In this document: one piece after another, positions 17,154 to 25,618 of the stretch
Layout of the letters: every line of letters begins with the position of its first letter
Numbering within the stretch: position 1 is the first letter of the stretch
Assembly: GCA_965222315.1 (NCBI GenBank)
Contig: OZ244951.1
Coordinates: forward strand, 4,030,001-4,094,000
Origin: JACKII01 sp965222315
Lineage (GTDB): Bacteria > Pseudomonadota > Alphaproteobacteria > Bin95
DNA: 64,000 nt
Direction of reading: 5' to 3'
Position numbers and translations under genes: made by a program
The notes under the pieces: model-generated
Told to the model about the DNA's origin: nothing
The model's input: the letters and a program-made list of their open reading frames with translations, nothing else
Databases searched by the model: none

Positions 17154-17960
17154 TTACATGTAGCCGTCGCGGCGCAGCCGCTCGAACGAGTCCTCCGCCT
17201 CATGGTCCATCGCGCGCCCGGCACGCTCCGACACGGTGGTGACCGTCAGTTCTTCAATGATCTCGTCAACCGTCGAGGCTTCGCTATCGACCGGGAAGGT
17301 AATGTCCTGGTCACCCAGCGAGCGGTAACGCTTGCCATCTTTCGAGAAGTACAGCGAGATCAGCGGGATATCTTCACGCTTGATGTAACGCCAGATGTCG
17401 ATCTCCGTCCACGACAGCAGCGGGTGGATGCGCAGATGCGTGCCCGGCGGGAAGTCCGTGTTAAACTGCCCCCAGAATTCCGGCGGTTGATCGCGGAAAT
17501 CCCACTCGCTGGTTTCGCCGCGCGGGCTGAAGAAGCGTTCCTTCGCGCGCACCGCCTGCTCGTCGCGGCGGATACCGGCGAAAATACCGGTCCACTGATA
17601 CTTGTCCTGCAGAGCCTTCAGGCCGGCGGTCTTGCGCGCGGCGGAGCGGGCGGCAGGCTGGAGCGTCTGGTCCATTTCTTCCACCGGCGGGCAGAAGCCT
17701 TTGATGAGGTTCAATCCCCATTCCTTGGCCTTTGTATCCCGGAACTGGATCATTTCCGGGAATTTCCGCTCCGTATCAACATGAACGACCGGGAACGGCA
17801 CATGGCCCAAAAAGGCCTTGCGCGCCAGCCACAGCATGACATTGGAGTCTTTGCCCAGCGACCAAAGCATTGCGATATTGTCCAGGCGGTTGAACGCCTC
17901 CCGGAAAATATAAATGCTTTCGGCTTCGAGGTGGTCTAAATCGTTCATGGTACCTGACAC
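17154..17960 (-). CDS. cysD: Sulfate adenylyltransferase subunit 2 (CysD)
   Basis: PP-loop ATP pyrophosphatase subunit that makes APS from sulfate and ATP with CysN. 268 residues with the PP-loop SLGKDSNVML, the region HVDTERKFPEM, and the substrate motif AGIRRDEQAVRAKERFFS. It is the first gene of the pair with cysNC and has a 347-base upstream gap holding a 10-bp inverted repeat. Length and motifs are normal. Confidence 0.96.
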   Translation of the reverse strand: MSGTMNDLDHLEAESIYIFREAFNRLDNIAMLWSLGKDSNVMLWLARKAFLGHVPFPVVHVDTERKFPEMIQFRDTKAKEWGLNLIKGFCPPVEEMDQTLQPAARSAARKTAGLKALQDKYQWTGIFAGIRRDEQAVRAKERFFSPRGETSEWDFRDQPPEFWGQFNTDFPPGTHLRIHPLLSWTEIDIWRYIKREDIPLISLYFSKDGKRYRSLGDQDITFPVDSEASTVDEIIEELTVTTVSERAGRAMDHEAEDSFERLRRDGYM

Positions 17961-18002
17961 TTATTGGTGAAACCGGAAAAAAGTTGTTCTTGCCGTTCAA
18001 TC

Positions 18003-18063
18003 AGTTGCTTACTGGCCTGGAGCAAGGATGCCCCTGTCGTGAACGGTCGGCGTGTAAGCAACT
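18003..18063. repeat. Perfect 10-bp inverted repeat upstream of cysD
   Basis: AGTTGCTTAC (18003-18012) is exactly mirrored by GTAAGCAACT (18054-18063) with a 41-base loop. It lies 43-103 bases upstream of the cysD ATG and 245 bases from divergent infA. It could be a paired operator or a long leader stem. The remaining non-coding sequence of 17961-18307 shows a small dyad near 18112-18130 (TGGCTC with GAGCCA) and no recognisable RNA gene. Confidence 0.4.
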
Positions 18064-18307
18064 TCGGTGTCCCCTAACACACTGGCTTTAACGGCCGCTT
18101 TCTAAGCCGGTTTGGCTCTCTCGCGTGAGCCACCCTATTTACCGGAAAACGGTTAAGAACAATGTTGCGCGTGGTCGCATCTGGCACGCTCTTACCAACG
18201 CGGCCAAAGAAGGGCTGGCGAGAAGTTCGCAATAGCGCTAGAAATCCAATACGACTTGCAATCGCTGCGCTGCCCGCGGCGGAAGTTCCACAATGTTGAG
18301 AGGTTGA

Positions 18308-18526
18308 ATGTCAAAAGAAGATCTTTTGGAGTTTCAAGGTGAAGTTGTAGAAAAACTTCCAAATGCCATGTTCCGGGTGAAACTGGAGAATGAGCATGAA
18401 ATTATCGCCCGGTTAGCCGGGAAAATGCGGAAGTTCCGTATTCGGGTCATGCCAGGCGACAAAGTGGCGGTCGAAATGACCCCCTATGACCTGACAAAGG
18501 GCCGCATCACTTTCCGCCACAAATAA
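18308..18526 (+). CDS. infA: Translation initiation factor IF-1
   Basis: 72-residue OB-fold protein that binds the 30S A site during initiation. It begins MSKEDLLEFQGEVVEKLPNA and ends in the conserved RITFRHK; the signature ARLAGKMRKFRIRVMPGDKV is intact. The ATG has GAGAGGTTG just upstream. Typical length and no anomalies. The next gene follows after 13 bases and may be co-transcribed. Confidence 0.98.
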   Translation: MSKEDLLEFQGEVVEKLPNAMFRVKLENEHEIIARLAGKMRKFRIRVMPGDKVAVEMTPYDLTKGRITFRHK

Positions 18527-18539
18527 GGGGCGCATACCC

Positions 18540-18932
18540 TTGGGCGGCTACAACTTTTTCAGTTCCTCCTTCAGGCGAAAGCGTCCTGAAGGCAAATGGT
18601 CGTTGGCGCATCCCTTCCAGGAGCCGCTGCGCTTTGTCGGGCAATCGATGATCGCATGGCCAGCGGCGGCCCTAGCGGCGATCATGATGGCCGCACCCAA
18701 GGCTGACGTGGAGCCAATCCCCGCTGTCGTAAAACTGGCACTGCAGACGACCGTTGTCTATCCGATCATCGTGATTGCTGCGTTCGGGCTCTACTTCCTA
18801 TTAAACCGGGTCGGCCAGCATCGCATTGCCTTGCTGCCCCTGATTGTCCCGATGGCGATTGTCGGCGTGTGGCTTGTCACACTCACCTTGTTCTTGCTCA
18901 AGTACGCTTTATCCATGATTGGGCTAACGTAG
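18540..18932 (+). CDS. Small membrane protein of unknown function
   Basis: 130 residues starting at a TTG (18540) 13 bases after infA, or at an ATG at 18648 if the first 36 residues are not translated. Three hydrophobic segments are visible: around 38-52 (IAWPAAALAAIMMAA), 67-90 (LQTTVVYPIIVIAAFGLYFLL) and 97-125 (LLPLIVPMAIVGVWLV). The N-terminus is basic and aromatic-rich. It resembles a Yip1-like membrane fold only in its spacing of helices; no family is claimed. Confidence 0.55.
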   Translation: MGGYNFFSSSFRRKRPEGKWSLAHPFQEPLRFVGQSMIAWPAAALAAIMMAAPKADVEPIPAVVKLALQTTVVYPIIVIAAFGLYFLLNRVGQHRIALLPLIVPMAIVGVWLVTLTLFLLKYALSMIGLT

Positions 18933-19006
18933 CTCAGCGAACGCCAGGCAGCACACCGCGCCTGCTGGACAAGCGGGGGCACCGCCGGTCAAGCAAGGAG
19001 CCGAGA

Positions 19007-20158
19007 ATGCAGCACGCCGAACAAGTCGCTCAAGCCAAGCGGTTGTTGCACTATCTGGAAACCCGGACGACGGCCGTCGAAGTTGCGCCCTACCGCCAGC
19101 CGGTGCGGGAATACACCTGCCCAGAACACGCAGCGAAGGAGCAGCAGAAACTGTTCCGGGAGGCGCCGCTCTGTATCGGCGCCAGCGCTCAAATCCGCAA
19201 TCCCGGCGACTATTTCACCGACGATCTGTCCGGCGTGCCGATCGTGGTGACACGGGCGAAAGATGGCGTGGCGCGCGCCTTCCTTAATGTCTGCCGGCAC
19301 CGGGGGGCGAAGGTCGCGGATGGATGCGGCTCCACCCGCAGTTTCGTCTGCCCCTATCACGCCTGGACATTCGGTCTGGACGGCGCACTGATCGGCCGGC
19401 CGGAGGAATACGGTTTTGAGGGCGAAGCACGCGCGGAATACGGCCTGACCGAACTTTGGTGCGAGGAGCGTGACGGCAATATCTGGGTCTGCCCGACACC
19501 GGGCAAGCGGTTCGACCTCGGCTCGATGCTCGGCGAGCAGCTCAATTCGGAGATGGCAGCCTACAAATTTGCAGATTATCACCACTACAAAACCAAGCAC
19601 CTGACCCGGCAGATGAATTGGAAGGTATGTGTCGATACCTTCCTGGAATCGTACCATTTCCCGGTACTGCACCGGGATTCCATCGCCCCCCTGATCCACG
19701 GCAACCTGAACACCGCCGACCTTCTGGGCAACACGGTCAGAATGCTGGGCGCCCGGCGCACGATTCCGGAATTGAAGGACCAGCCGGAAGCAGAATGGGA
19801 CGTGCTGCCCCATTTGGTCGGCGTCTATATCCTGTTCCCAAACGTGGTCTGGACCTGGCAACTCGATCATGTGGAGATCTGGCACATCTATCCGAGCAAA
19901 TCGGACCCGGTAAACCAATGCACGATGAGGATCAGTCTCTATACGCCTGAGATTGCCGCAACCGACAAAGCCAAGGCCTATTGGGACAAGAACTTTGCGC
20001 TCCTGTTGAAGACCGTGGAAGAAGAAGACTTCGAACTGAGCGAGCAAATCCAGCAAGGTTTCCATTCCGGCGCGCAGGATCATATTGTCTTTGGCCGGAA
20101 CGAGCCTTGCCTGCACTATTTCCACCGCACGTTAACGGAGACAGTGAACGCCGCTTGA
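19007..20158 (+). CDS. Rieske-type aromatic ring-hydroxylating dioxygenase, large subunit
   Basis: Non-haem iron oxygenase alpha subunit that would oxidise an aromatic or other substrate using electrons from a ferredoxin partner. 383 residues: the Rieske centre is CRHRGA with CPYHAW (CxH...CxxH), and the mononuclear iron site is in DTFLESYHFPVLH, with the Asp that bridges electron transfer. The ATG at 19007 is preceded by AAGGAGCCGAGA; the longer frame from 18869 is discarded. No beta subunit, reductase or ferredoxin gene is adjacent, so substrate and partners are unknown. Confidence 0.9.
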   Translation: MQHAEQVAQAKRLLHYLETRTTAVEVAPYRQPVREYTCPEHAAKEQQKLFREAPLCIGASAQIRNPGDYFTDDLSGVPIVVTRAKDGVARAFLNVCRHRGAKVADGCGSTRSFVCPYHAWTFGLDGALIGRPEEYGFEGEARAEYGLTELWCEERDGNIWVCPTPGKRFDLGSMLGEQLNSEMAAYKFADYHHYKTKHLTRQMNWKVCVDTFLESYHFPVLHRDSIAPLIHGNLNTADLLGNTVRMLGARRTIPELKDQPEAEWDVLPHLVGVYILFPNVVWTWQLDHVEIWHIYPSKSDPVNQCTMRISLYTPEIAATDKAKAYWDKNFALLLKTVEEEDFELSEQIQQGFHSGAQDHIVFGRNEPCLHYFHRTLTETVNAA

Positions 20159-20259
20159 CGGTAGCGGGCACCGAAACCGGCAATTCGCCTTTGCGGTTTT
20201 TGCGGCTAATGTCCACAAGTTAACGGCCTATTTTGCCTTTGAAGCTCAATTCGAAAGGC

Positions 20260-21642
20260 ATGATAGTGGCCGGCGATCTCCCTCCCCGTATGCATTTGCT
20301 GCTGCGTGCCCCGGTTCCCAAAGCGCTTTGGCGGCTGGCGGCACCCAATGTTGCCGCCGTCGCCACCATGACGGCCGTCACCTTCGCCGATGCCTGGTAT
20401 GTCGGACAATTGGGGACGGTAGCATTGGCGAGTCTAGCCCTGGTCTTTCCGTTCCAAACGCTCATGCAGATGATGGCTGGCGGCGCCATTGGCGGGGGCG
20501 CCACCTCTGCCTTGGCCCGGGCGCTCGGCGCGGGCGACCACGCACGGGCGGATAGTGTCGCCTGGCATGCTGTTCTTGTCGCGCTAGCCATGGCGGTCCT
20601 CTACATTATCGGGCTTGGCGTTTTTTCCCGCACGGTCTTCTCTTGGATCGGCGGTCAAGGTTCGGTGCTTGACGGTGCCGTACTCTACGCCACCATCGCC
20701 TTCGGCGGCGCGCCTTCTCTTTGGCTGGTCTGGGTGTTGTCGGCGGTGCTGCGCGGCACGGGAGACACGGCCACCCCCGCAAGAGCCATCATCACCGCAA
20801 GCCTCTCCCAGGTATGCCTTTCCGGCGCTTTGACGCTCGGCTGGGGGCCGTTTCCCGCACTGGGCATTGCCGGTCCCGCCGTGGCGATGGTGACCTGTTT
20901 GGGGCTGGCCAGCCTCTACCTGCTTTTCTTTCTGGCGAGCGGCCGCGCGGCAGTCACCCTCAAGCCGCAACGGCTGCAATGGGCGCCCGTCAAGACCATC
21001 ATGCAGGTGGGCGGCATCGGATTGATCAACAGCATCAGTATCGCGTTGACCGTGGTTGCCGTGACTGCGGTGGTCGCCCGATACGGTGTCGAAGCACTGG
21101 CCGGCTATGGCCTCGGCAGCCGGCTGGAGTTGATGCTCGTGCCGATTGCATTCGGCATTGGCGCCGCCTTAACCGCGGCGGTCGGCGCCAATTTTGGCGC
21201 GAAGCAGTATGCCCGCGCCCGCCGTTTCGCCTGGACCGGCGGCGGCATCGCGTTTCTGGCGGTCGGCGCTTTGGGCCTGGCGGTCACATTCTATCCGGCG
21301 GTCTGGCTCGGCAACTTTACGGACGACCCCGCGGCCTTCGCCTTTGGCGCACTTTACCTTGGTATAGCCGGGCCGTGTTACGGCCTGTTTGGCGGCGGCC
21401 AGACGCTTTATTTCGCCAGCCAAGGCACAGGCCGCATGGCATTGCCTGTGATGGTCGGCTTTTTGCGGCTCGCCGTCGTCACGGTCATTGGCTTTTTGGC
21501 GATCAGTTTTGCCTGGGACATAAAGACAGTGTTTGCCGGTGTCGCCTGCGGCTTGGCGATTGTCGGGGTCGGATTGGCGCTTTGCCTGTTCAGTCCGGCG
21601 TGGCGACCGGACCGGCGCAGGCCAGTCACTTCGCGCAATTAG
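20260..21642 (+). CDS. MATE family efflux transporter
   Basis: Twelve-helix cation-coupled multidrug or metabolite exporter. From the ATG at 20260 the protein is 460 residues; a TTG at 20233 would give 469 and neither has a good ribosome site. The two-fold MatE repeat is visible: first half with ALWRLAAPN, AWYVGQLG and GGGATSALARALGAG, second half starting MQVGGIGLINSISIA with ANFGAKQYARARR. The 3' end overlaps the convergent histidine kinase by 4 bases. The transported substrate cannot be told from sequence. Confidence 0.88.
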   Translation: MIVAGDLPPRMHLLLRAPVPKALWRLAAPNVAAVATMTAVTFADAWYVGQLGTVALASLALVFPFQTLMQMMAGGAIGGGATSALARALGAGDHARADSVAWHAVLVALAMAVLYIIGLGVFSRTVFSWIGGQGSVLDGAVLYATIAFGGAPSLWLVWVLSAVLRGTGDTATPARAIITASLSQVCLSGALTLGWGPFPALGIAGPAVAMVTCLGLASLYLLFFLASGRAAVTLKPQRLQWAPVKTIMQVGGIGLINSISIALTVVAVTAVVARYGVEALAGYGLGSRLELMLVPIAFGIGAALTAAVGANFGAKQYARARRFAWTGGGIAFLAVGALGLAVTFYPAVWLGNFTDDPAAFAFGALYLGIAGPCYGLFGGGQTLYFASQGTGRMALPVMVGFLRLAVVTVIGFLAISFAWDIKTVFAGVACGLAIVGVGLALCLFSPAWRPDRRRPVTSRN

Positions 21643-23153
21643 CGCGGCAGCAGCACTTCGATTTGCTGGCACCCATCGTCAAGCACGCGGGAACGCAGTT
21701 CGCCGTTGTGCAATTCCAGGAAAGACTTCACCAACGCGAAGCCGAACCAGCCGGATGCCCCGCCCGGCTCGACCGGGTTGGCGGCGGTTGCCAGCGGATT
21801 CTCCATGGCGCTTTCAATCGTGCGCAACAGGCCTTCGCCATCGTCACGCAACCACATCAGCGCCTGGCCGTTCTCGCCCTGGGACGCACCGACCGTGATC
21901 GTATGAGGCTCCCGTCCGGCAACCGTTGCATACTCGATAAGGTTGATGAGGATCTGACGCAGGCCGCGTTCCTCTCCCCATACCTCCACATTCGGATCGG
22001 ATTGCGCTGCGAGACGGAGGTTCCGCTCCGTGACCCGCGGGGTCATCAGATCAACGCTGTAGGAAACGATCTCCGGCAGATCACAGACCGCCTTCGATAG
22101 GGAATAGTGCCCCGACTCGAGCCGGGTTAGATCGAGGATGTCATGCACAAGCTCAAGCAATCGGCTGGCGCTGTCGTTGACCGCATCGATGCACTGAACA
22201 TAATCGGAGGAGAGCGGGCCGTAGATCTGGTCGCGCATCGCCTCGCCGAAACCCAGAATGGCGTTCAGCGGCGTGCGCAACGAATGGTTCATCAGATGCA
22301 GAAATGCATCCTTGGCCCGTGCGGCGTCGCTAGCGGCCTCCCGCGCAAGGCGCAATTCTTCCTCCGCCCGATGCAGGTCGGTCACGTCCTTGTCGACACG
22401 CACCACCCGCTCCACCTTGCCGCGCTCGTCAATATGGCGGTGGGCAATGCTGCGGATATAGCGGACCTCGCCATCGGTGCGGACGATACGCACCTCCCGC
22501 GAATCCCGCTGAAGGCCGTTGCGCTGACCATCACTGGACGCCGGGTGCAAATCCTCCGGGTGTACGGCGGCAACCGTGGTCTCGAACTCCCGGTGGGTGG
22601 TGGCTTTAGGCACGGTCCACATGCGGGAGATGCCGTCATTCCAAAGGCCCCGCCGTTCCCGCGGCCAGTAAACATACTGACCAAAGCCGGCCATCTCCTC
22701 CACCTCCTTCAGCAGGATCGGGTAAAGCCGCATGCTTTCGTCGAGATTCTGTGTGTCTGCTTTCAGGTCGGATACCGGCGCAGCGCTGGCCAGCAGGCAC
22801 GCGGGTGACATGCCGGAAAAATAGGAGAAGGTGAACCGCCACCAGTGCCGTACATCATCTTTGATAACCGCGGTGTCCGCCGGAACCGAGGGGTCCCGTT
22901 CCTCCCAATCCCATGTTGTCCAGCCGAGGACATCGATACCGGCGTCGAACAGCGTGTCCGGCGATGCCTCCAGCCACCGGGCGGCTTCGCTGCCATTCAG
23001 AAAGGCCGCGTTGGCGGCACCGTTCAGCAGGATGCGCGTTACGAGGCCAGGCCGGGCGAATTCGACCAGCAGCAAGGGGTTCGACACCGAAGCGAGTGCA
23101 TCAAACCCGCCTGGCGCGACCGCCGCATATACTGCCAAATCCTGCTTCGCCAT
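21639..23153 (-). CDS. PAS-domain sensor histidine kinase
   Basis: Soluble sensor kinase of 504 residues with no membrane segment. An N-terminal region of about 140 residues has no clear family; a PAS/PAC module covers about 165-262 (VRIVRTDGEVRYIRSIAHRH, VVRVDKDVTDLHRAEEEL). The dimerisation domain has the phospho-acceptor His290 in MNHSLRTPLNAILG; the ATPase domain has a reduced N box (LINLIEYA), G1 as DDGEGL and G2 as GWFGFALVKSF. No response regulator is adjacent. Divergent from the GNAT-like gene at 23392 across a CtrA-box-containing gap. Confidence 0.88.
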   Translation of the reverse strand: MAKQDLAVYAAVAPGGFDALASVSNPLLLVEFARPGLVTRILLNGAANAAFLNGSEAARWLEASPDTLFDAGIDVLGWTTWDWEERDPSVPADTAVIKDDVRHWWRFTFSYFSGMSPACLLASAAPVSDLKADTQNLDESMRLYPILLKEVEEMAGFGQYVYWPRERRGLWNDGISRMWTVPKATTHREFETTVAAVHPEDLHPASSDGQRNGLQRDSREVRIVRTDGEVRYIRSIAHRHIDERGKVERVVRVDKDVTDLHRAEEELRLAREAASDAARAKDAFLHLMNHSLRTPLNAILGFGEAMRDQIYGPLSSDYVQCIDAVNDSASRLLELVHDILDLTRLESGHYSLSKAVCDLPEIVSYSVDLMTPRVTERNLRLAAQSDPNVEVWGEERGLRQILINLIEYATVAGREPHTITVGASQGENGQALMWLRDDGEGLLRTIESAMENPLATAANPVEPGGASGWFGFALVKSFLELHNGELRSRVLDDGCQQIEVLLPR

Positions 23154-23325
23154 CTGATCCGTTAACCTTCCCGATACTGCATCAAACGGTTTACACGCTT
23201 ACGCCCTGGGATTGCATCAGATTTTTTCCCAAGCAAATCAATGCTCCCGTCGCGCACAAGTGCTACTGCTACAGAGATATTCGCAAACGCTTTGTTTTCT
23301 ATCAATTTTATATTACTCTGTTCAA

Positions 23326-23342
23326 GTCGATATTTACTCGAC
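23326..23342. repeat. Short dyad GTCGA-N7-TCGAC
   Basis: GTCGA at 23326-23330 and TCGAC at 23338-23342 form a perfect inverted repeat directly upstream of the CtrA-type box, in the gap between the divergent histidine kinase and GNAT-like genes. It could be an operator half-site pair. Confidence 0.35.
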
Positions 23343-23346
23343 AATG

Positions 23347-23371
23347 TTAACTTCTCGTTAACTTTTATTAA
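23347..23371. promoter_or_regulatory. CtrA-type box with a third phased TTAA
   Basis: TTAA at 23347, 23358 and 23368 are separated by 7 and 6 bases; the first pair exactly fits TTAA-N7-TTAA. The units sit in GTTAAC-like blocks one helical turn apart, 21-45 bases upstream of the GNAT-like start codon at 23392, which is where a promoter-proximal activator or repressor would sit. Confidence 0.55.
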
Positions 23372-23391
23372 CAAAAAGTACGGAGCGCAGG

Positions 23392-24141
23392 ATGACGTAT
23401 CAAAACGATTTGCGATTGCCTGATGCCGTGACCGTGCGCGGGGGCCCGGTTCAGGAGATTGCTGCCTTTCTTCTGTTGGTGGACAACATCGCGCGCGAGC
23501 GGGGTGTCCGGCTGAAAGTCCGCACGGATATCGATGAGTTGGTCACGCTCAACCGCCGGGAAACGGCCCTGGGCAACTGGTACCCGCTGTTCCCGATCTT
23601 CGATCCCGCCTGCAACAAGGTGGACGAGACCAACGCCTATTGGATCAGCGGCGAGAATGAGCGGGGCGAAACGGTTGTGGCGCAGGCCGGGCGGTTGTTC
23701 CAGTGGCCGGCCAGCACGCTGGCGGACGAGATGGAATCCGTCCTCTACCCCGGCATGCCCGATCATCCGGCATTCCATGTCCGGTGCCCGTCCGCCCATG
23801 GCGTTACCGGCACGGTTTGTTTCAGCGGCAGCACATGGTTCCATCCGGAATACCGGCGCCTCGGCCTTTCCCGCATCCTGCCGCGGGTCAGCCGGGTCTT
23901 TGCCTACAGCAACTTCCAGACCGACTGGACGATCAGCATGGTCAAACGTGATCTGGTGGAGAAGAACATTGCGGCAGCGTATGGCTACACAGACATTCAA
24001 TTCGGGGTCTGGGCTCCTGGTCATCCGTTGGGCGATCTGGATCTGGCGCTAGTGCGAATGCACCGCTCGGAGTTGCTGTCTGACCTCCGGCGCTTCGTCA
24101 CGGAGAGAAGGGCGGTACGTGGTCAGGCCGCCGTCGCTTGA
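23392..24141 (+). CDS. Putative GNAT-like acyltransferase, unknown substrate
   Basis: 249 residues, cytoplasmic, start ATG with a GGAG-containing leader (CGGAGCGCAGG). The middle of the protein (GSTWFHPEYRRLGLSRILPRVSRVFAYSNF, given here in parts only as positions about 145-175) resembles the acyl-CoA binding strand-loop-helix of N-acyltransferases, and DLVEKNIAAAYGYTD resembles the motif B end. The family is not recognised with confidence. Its neighbours are a PAS histidine kinase and a PAS-like protein, and its 3' end overlaps the latter by 93 bases tail to tail. A role in making or modifying a signal is possible but unproven. Confidence 0.6.
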   Translation: MTYQNDLRLPDAVTVRGGPVQEIAAFLLLVDNIARERGVRLKVRTDIDELVTLNRRETALGNWYPLFPIFDPACNKVDETNAYWISGENERGETVVAQAGRLFQWPASTLADEMESVLYPGMPDHPAFHVRCPSAHGVTGTVCFSGSTWFHPEYRRLGLSRILPRVSRVFAYSNFQTDWTISMVKRDLVEKNIAAAYGYTDIQFGVWAPGHPLGDLDLALVRMHRSELLSDLRRFVTERRAVRGQAAVA

Positions 24142-25050
24142 CGCCGTATCCATGGCTTCTTCCGTCGAAATCAGGACGGAGGCGCATGTGACGATAACCT
24201 TGTGATCATTGGTCCGCCAGGGCAGCAGCAGCCGTTCGTAGCGGCTGCGGCGCCCCGGACCGCTGCCGGCGCTGATCTGGGCCGTAACGTAGTCCAAGGC
24301 TGGCTTGCCGGAATCGACAACGGCCTGGTATTGCTGGGCAAGCCAAAGGCCGTATTCGGCATCCGGCTGGTCCTCAATCGGCGCGCCGATGACCTTCATC
24401 TTCTGGCGGTCATCGTAAAACTTAAAGCCTTCGCCGAAGAACTGGAAACGCAACGCCTCCCCGACCCTGGGGGCTGTGACGACGGACAGCCGGAAATCCA
24501 GGCCATAATTGATCAAGAAAGGCAACGTCGTGTCATCGAAGATTGCCGACGACACACGCCATTTCTGGAACAGCGGTTTGAGCGGGTTGCTGTTATCGCC
24601 GCCGATTTTGCTTAGATCTAGTGGCTTTGCCCCAAACCGCGGCTCATGCGTGCGGTGGGCTTTCTCGCAGAGATCGACCAGCCGGTGCAGCAGGGCCGGA
24701 TCGTTCGGCCAGATCTCCGATACCCAATCATCGTCAAACCGCTGAATTTCGCCTTGCGAGAAATCCTGGTTCATCAGGATTTTCAAGCAGGCATTCAGTG
24801 CGCTTTGGCTGACGAGGCTCGGCCGCAGACGGATAGTCATGCGGTCGCGGGAGCGGCGCGATACCGATACAAACCCAAGATTCCGCACGACATAATCACT
24901 GGCGTCGAAGTCAGGGTTAGCATAGCCGATCCGCTCGAAAAACGCATCTGTGCCGGGGGCCAGAACCGTTCCTTCGGGCGATACGCTGACTAGCACCTTC
25001 TTTGATCCCCCTGGGACTCGCACGCCGCGGATGGGTTCACCTGCGGTCAT
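24049..25050 (-). CDS. PAS-like sensory protein of unknown function
   Basis: 333 residues without membrane segments or a recognisable output domain. The C-terminal half (about 160-310) has the feel of a PAS_5-type fold: LDFRLSVVTAPRVGEALRFQFFGEGFKFY, then LLPWRTNDHKVIVTCASVLIS as the last two strands. The N-terminal 110 residues contain a region with RSRDRMTIRLRPSL that may bind a partner. The gene converges on and overlaps the GNAT-like gene by 93 bases, so either C-terminus could be mis-assigned, though both frames keep normal codon use. Confidence 0.6.
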   Translation of the reverse strand: MTAGEPIRGVRVPGGSKKVLVSVSPEGTVLAPGTDAFFERIGYANPDFDASDYVVRNLGFVSVSRRSRDRMTIRLRPSLVSQSALNACLKILMNQDFSQGEIQRFDDDWVSEIWPNDPALLHRLVDLCEKAHRTHEPRFGAKPLDLSKIGGDNSNPLKPLFQKWRVSSAIFDDTTLPFLINYGLDFRLSVVTAPRVGEALRFQFFGEGFKFYDDRQKMKVIGAPIEDQPDAEYGLWLAQQYQAVVDSGKPALDYVTAQISAGSGPGRRSRYERLLLPWRTNDHKVIVTCASVLISTEEAMDTASSDGGLTTYRPSLRDEAPEVRQQLRAVHSH

Positions 25051-25144
25051 CGGCTAAGACTCCGTAATACGCCTTGTTCATTGCGCACCGCTTAACTCCT
25101 TTGGTTCACAAATGATGACCAGCGGTTTCGATCGGCGCGTCCTG

Positions 25145-25570
25145 TCAGTCGGAGGCGCCAGGAACGGCAACGGGCGGCGTGTCCGGTTCCTGGTCATGGT
25201 AGTCTTCGGGCCGGCGCCGCGACCATAGGCCGAACTCCATCGGGCCGAGCCGCAGGGCCCGCAACAGTTCGGTAGCTGCCGTCAGCGCCTCTGTCGGGGT
25301 GACAACTTCGTCATACTGACCCAGCAAGGCTCGGGGCGACCGTTCGCCCCTATCGGCCTTTGCCGCATAGAGCTTCACCGCGGCGGTCAGCATTTTTGCC
25401 ACCGCCTCGTCCGAAATCCGGTCGTGATCGCCTTGCTCTACGGCACGCCGGGCAAGGGCCCAGGCCTCATCGGCCAGCGCTTCAGCAGACCCATAAGGAT
25501 CGTTGCGGCGGTCAGCCTCGGCAGATGACAGGGGGCCACCGTCTGCACTCGTTTCGCCCGGTTCTTGCAT
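25145..25570 (-). CDS. Small cytoplasmic protein of unknown function
   Basis: 141 residues from the ATG at 25570 (MQEPGETSADG); an upstream in-frame ATG at 25615 is less likely. The protein is mostly helical and charged (ALADEAWALARRAVEQGDHDR, ISDEAVAKMLTAAVKLYAAK), with a disordered proline-rich tail. No family is recognised. A TTAATGG/CCATTAA dyad lies about 50-70 bases upstream of the start and may be its operator. Confidence 0.55.
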   Translation of the reverse strand: MQEPGETSADGGPLSSAEADRRNDPYGSAEALADEAWALARRAVEQGDHDRISDEAVAKMLTAAVKLYAAKADRGERSPRALLGQYDEVVTPTEALTAATELLRALRLGPMEFGLWSRRRPEDYHDQEPDTPPVAVPGASD

Positions 25571-25618
25571 TGACGCCTCTGATTTCACCCGGCACCACTT
25601 TGCCTTGTCCGGCAATTA

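Noticed and set aside
18989..20125. A 378-residue minus-strand ORF opposite the Rieske oxygenase
   Set aside because: The plus-strand protein has complete Rieske and mononuclear iron motifs; the antisense frame has none.
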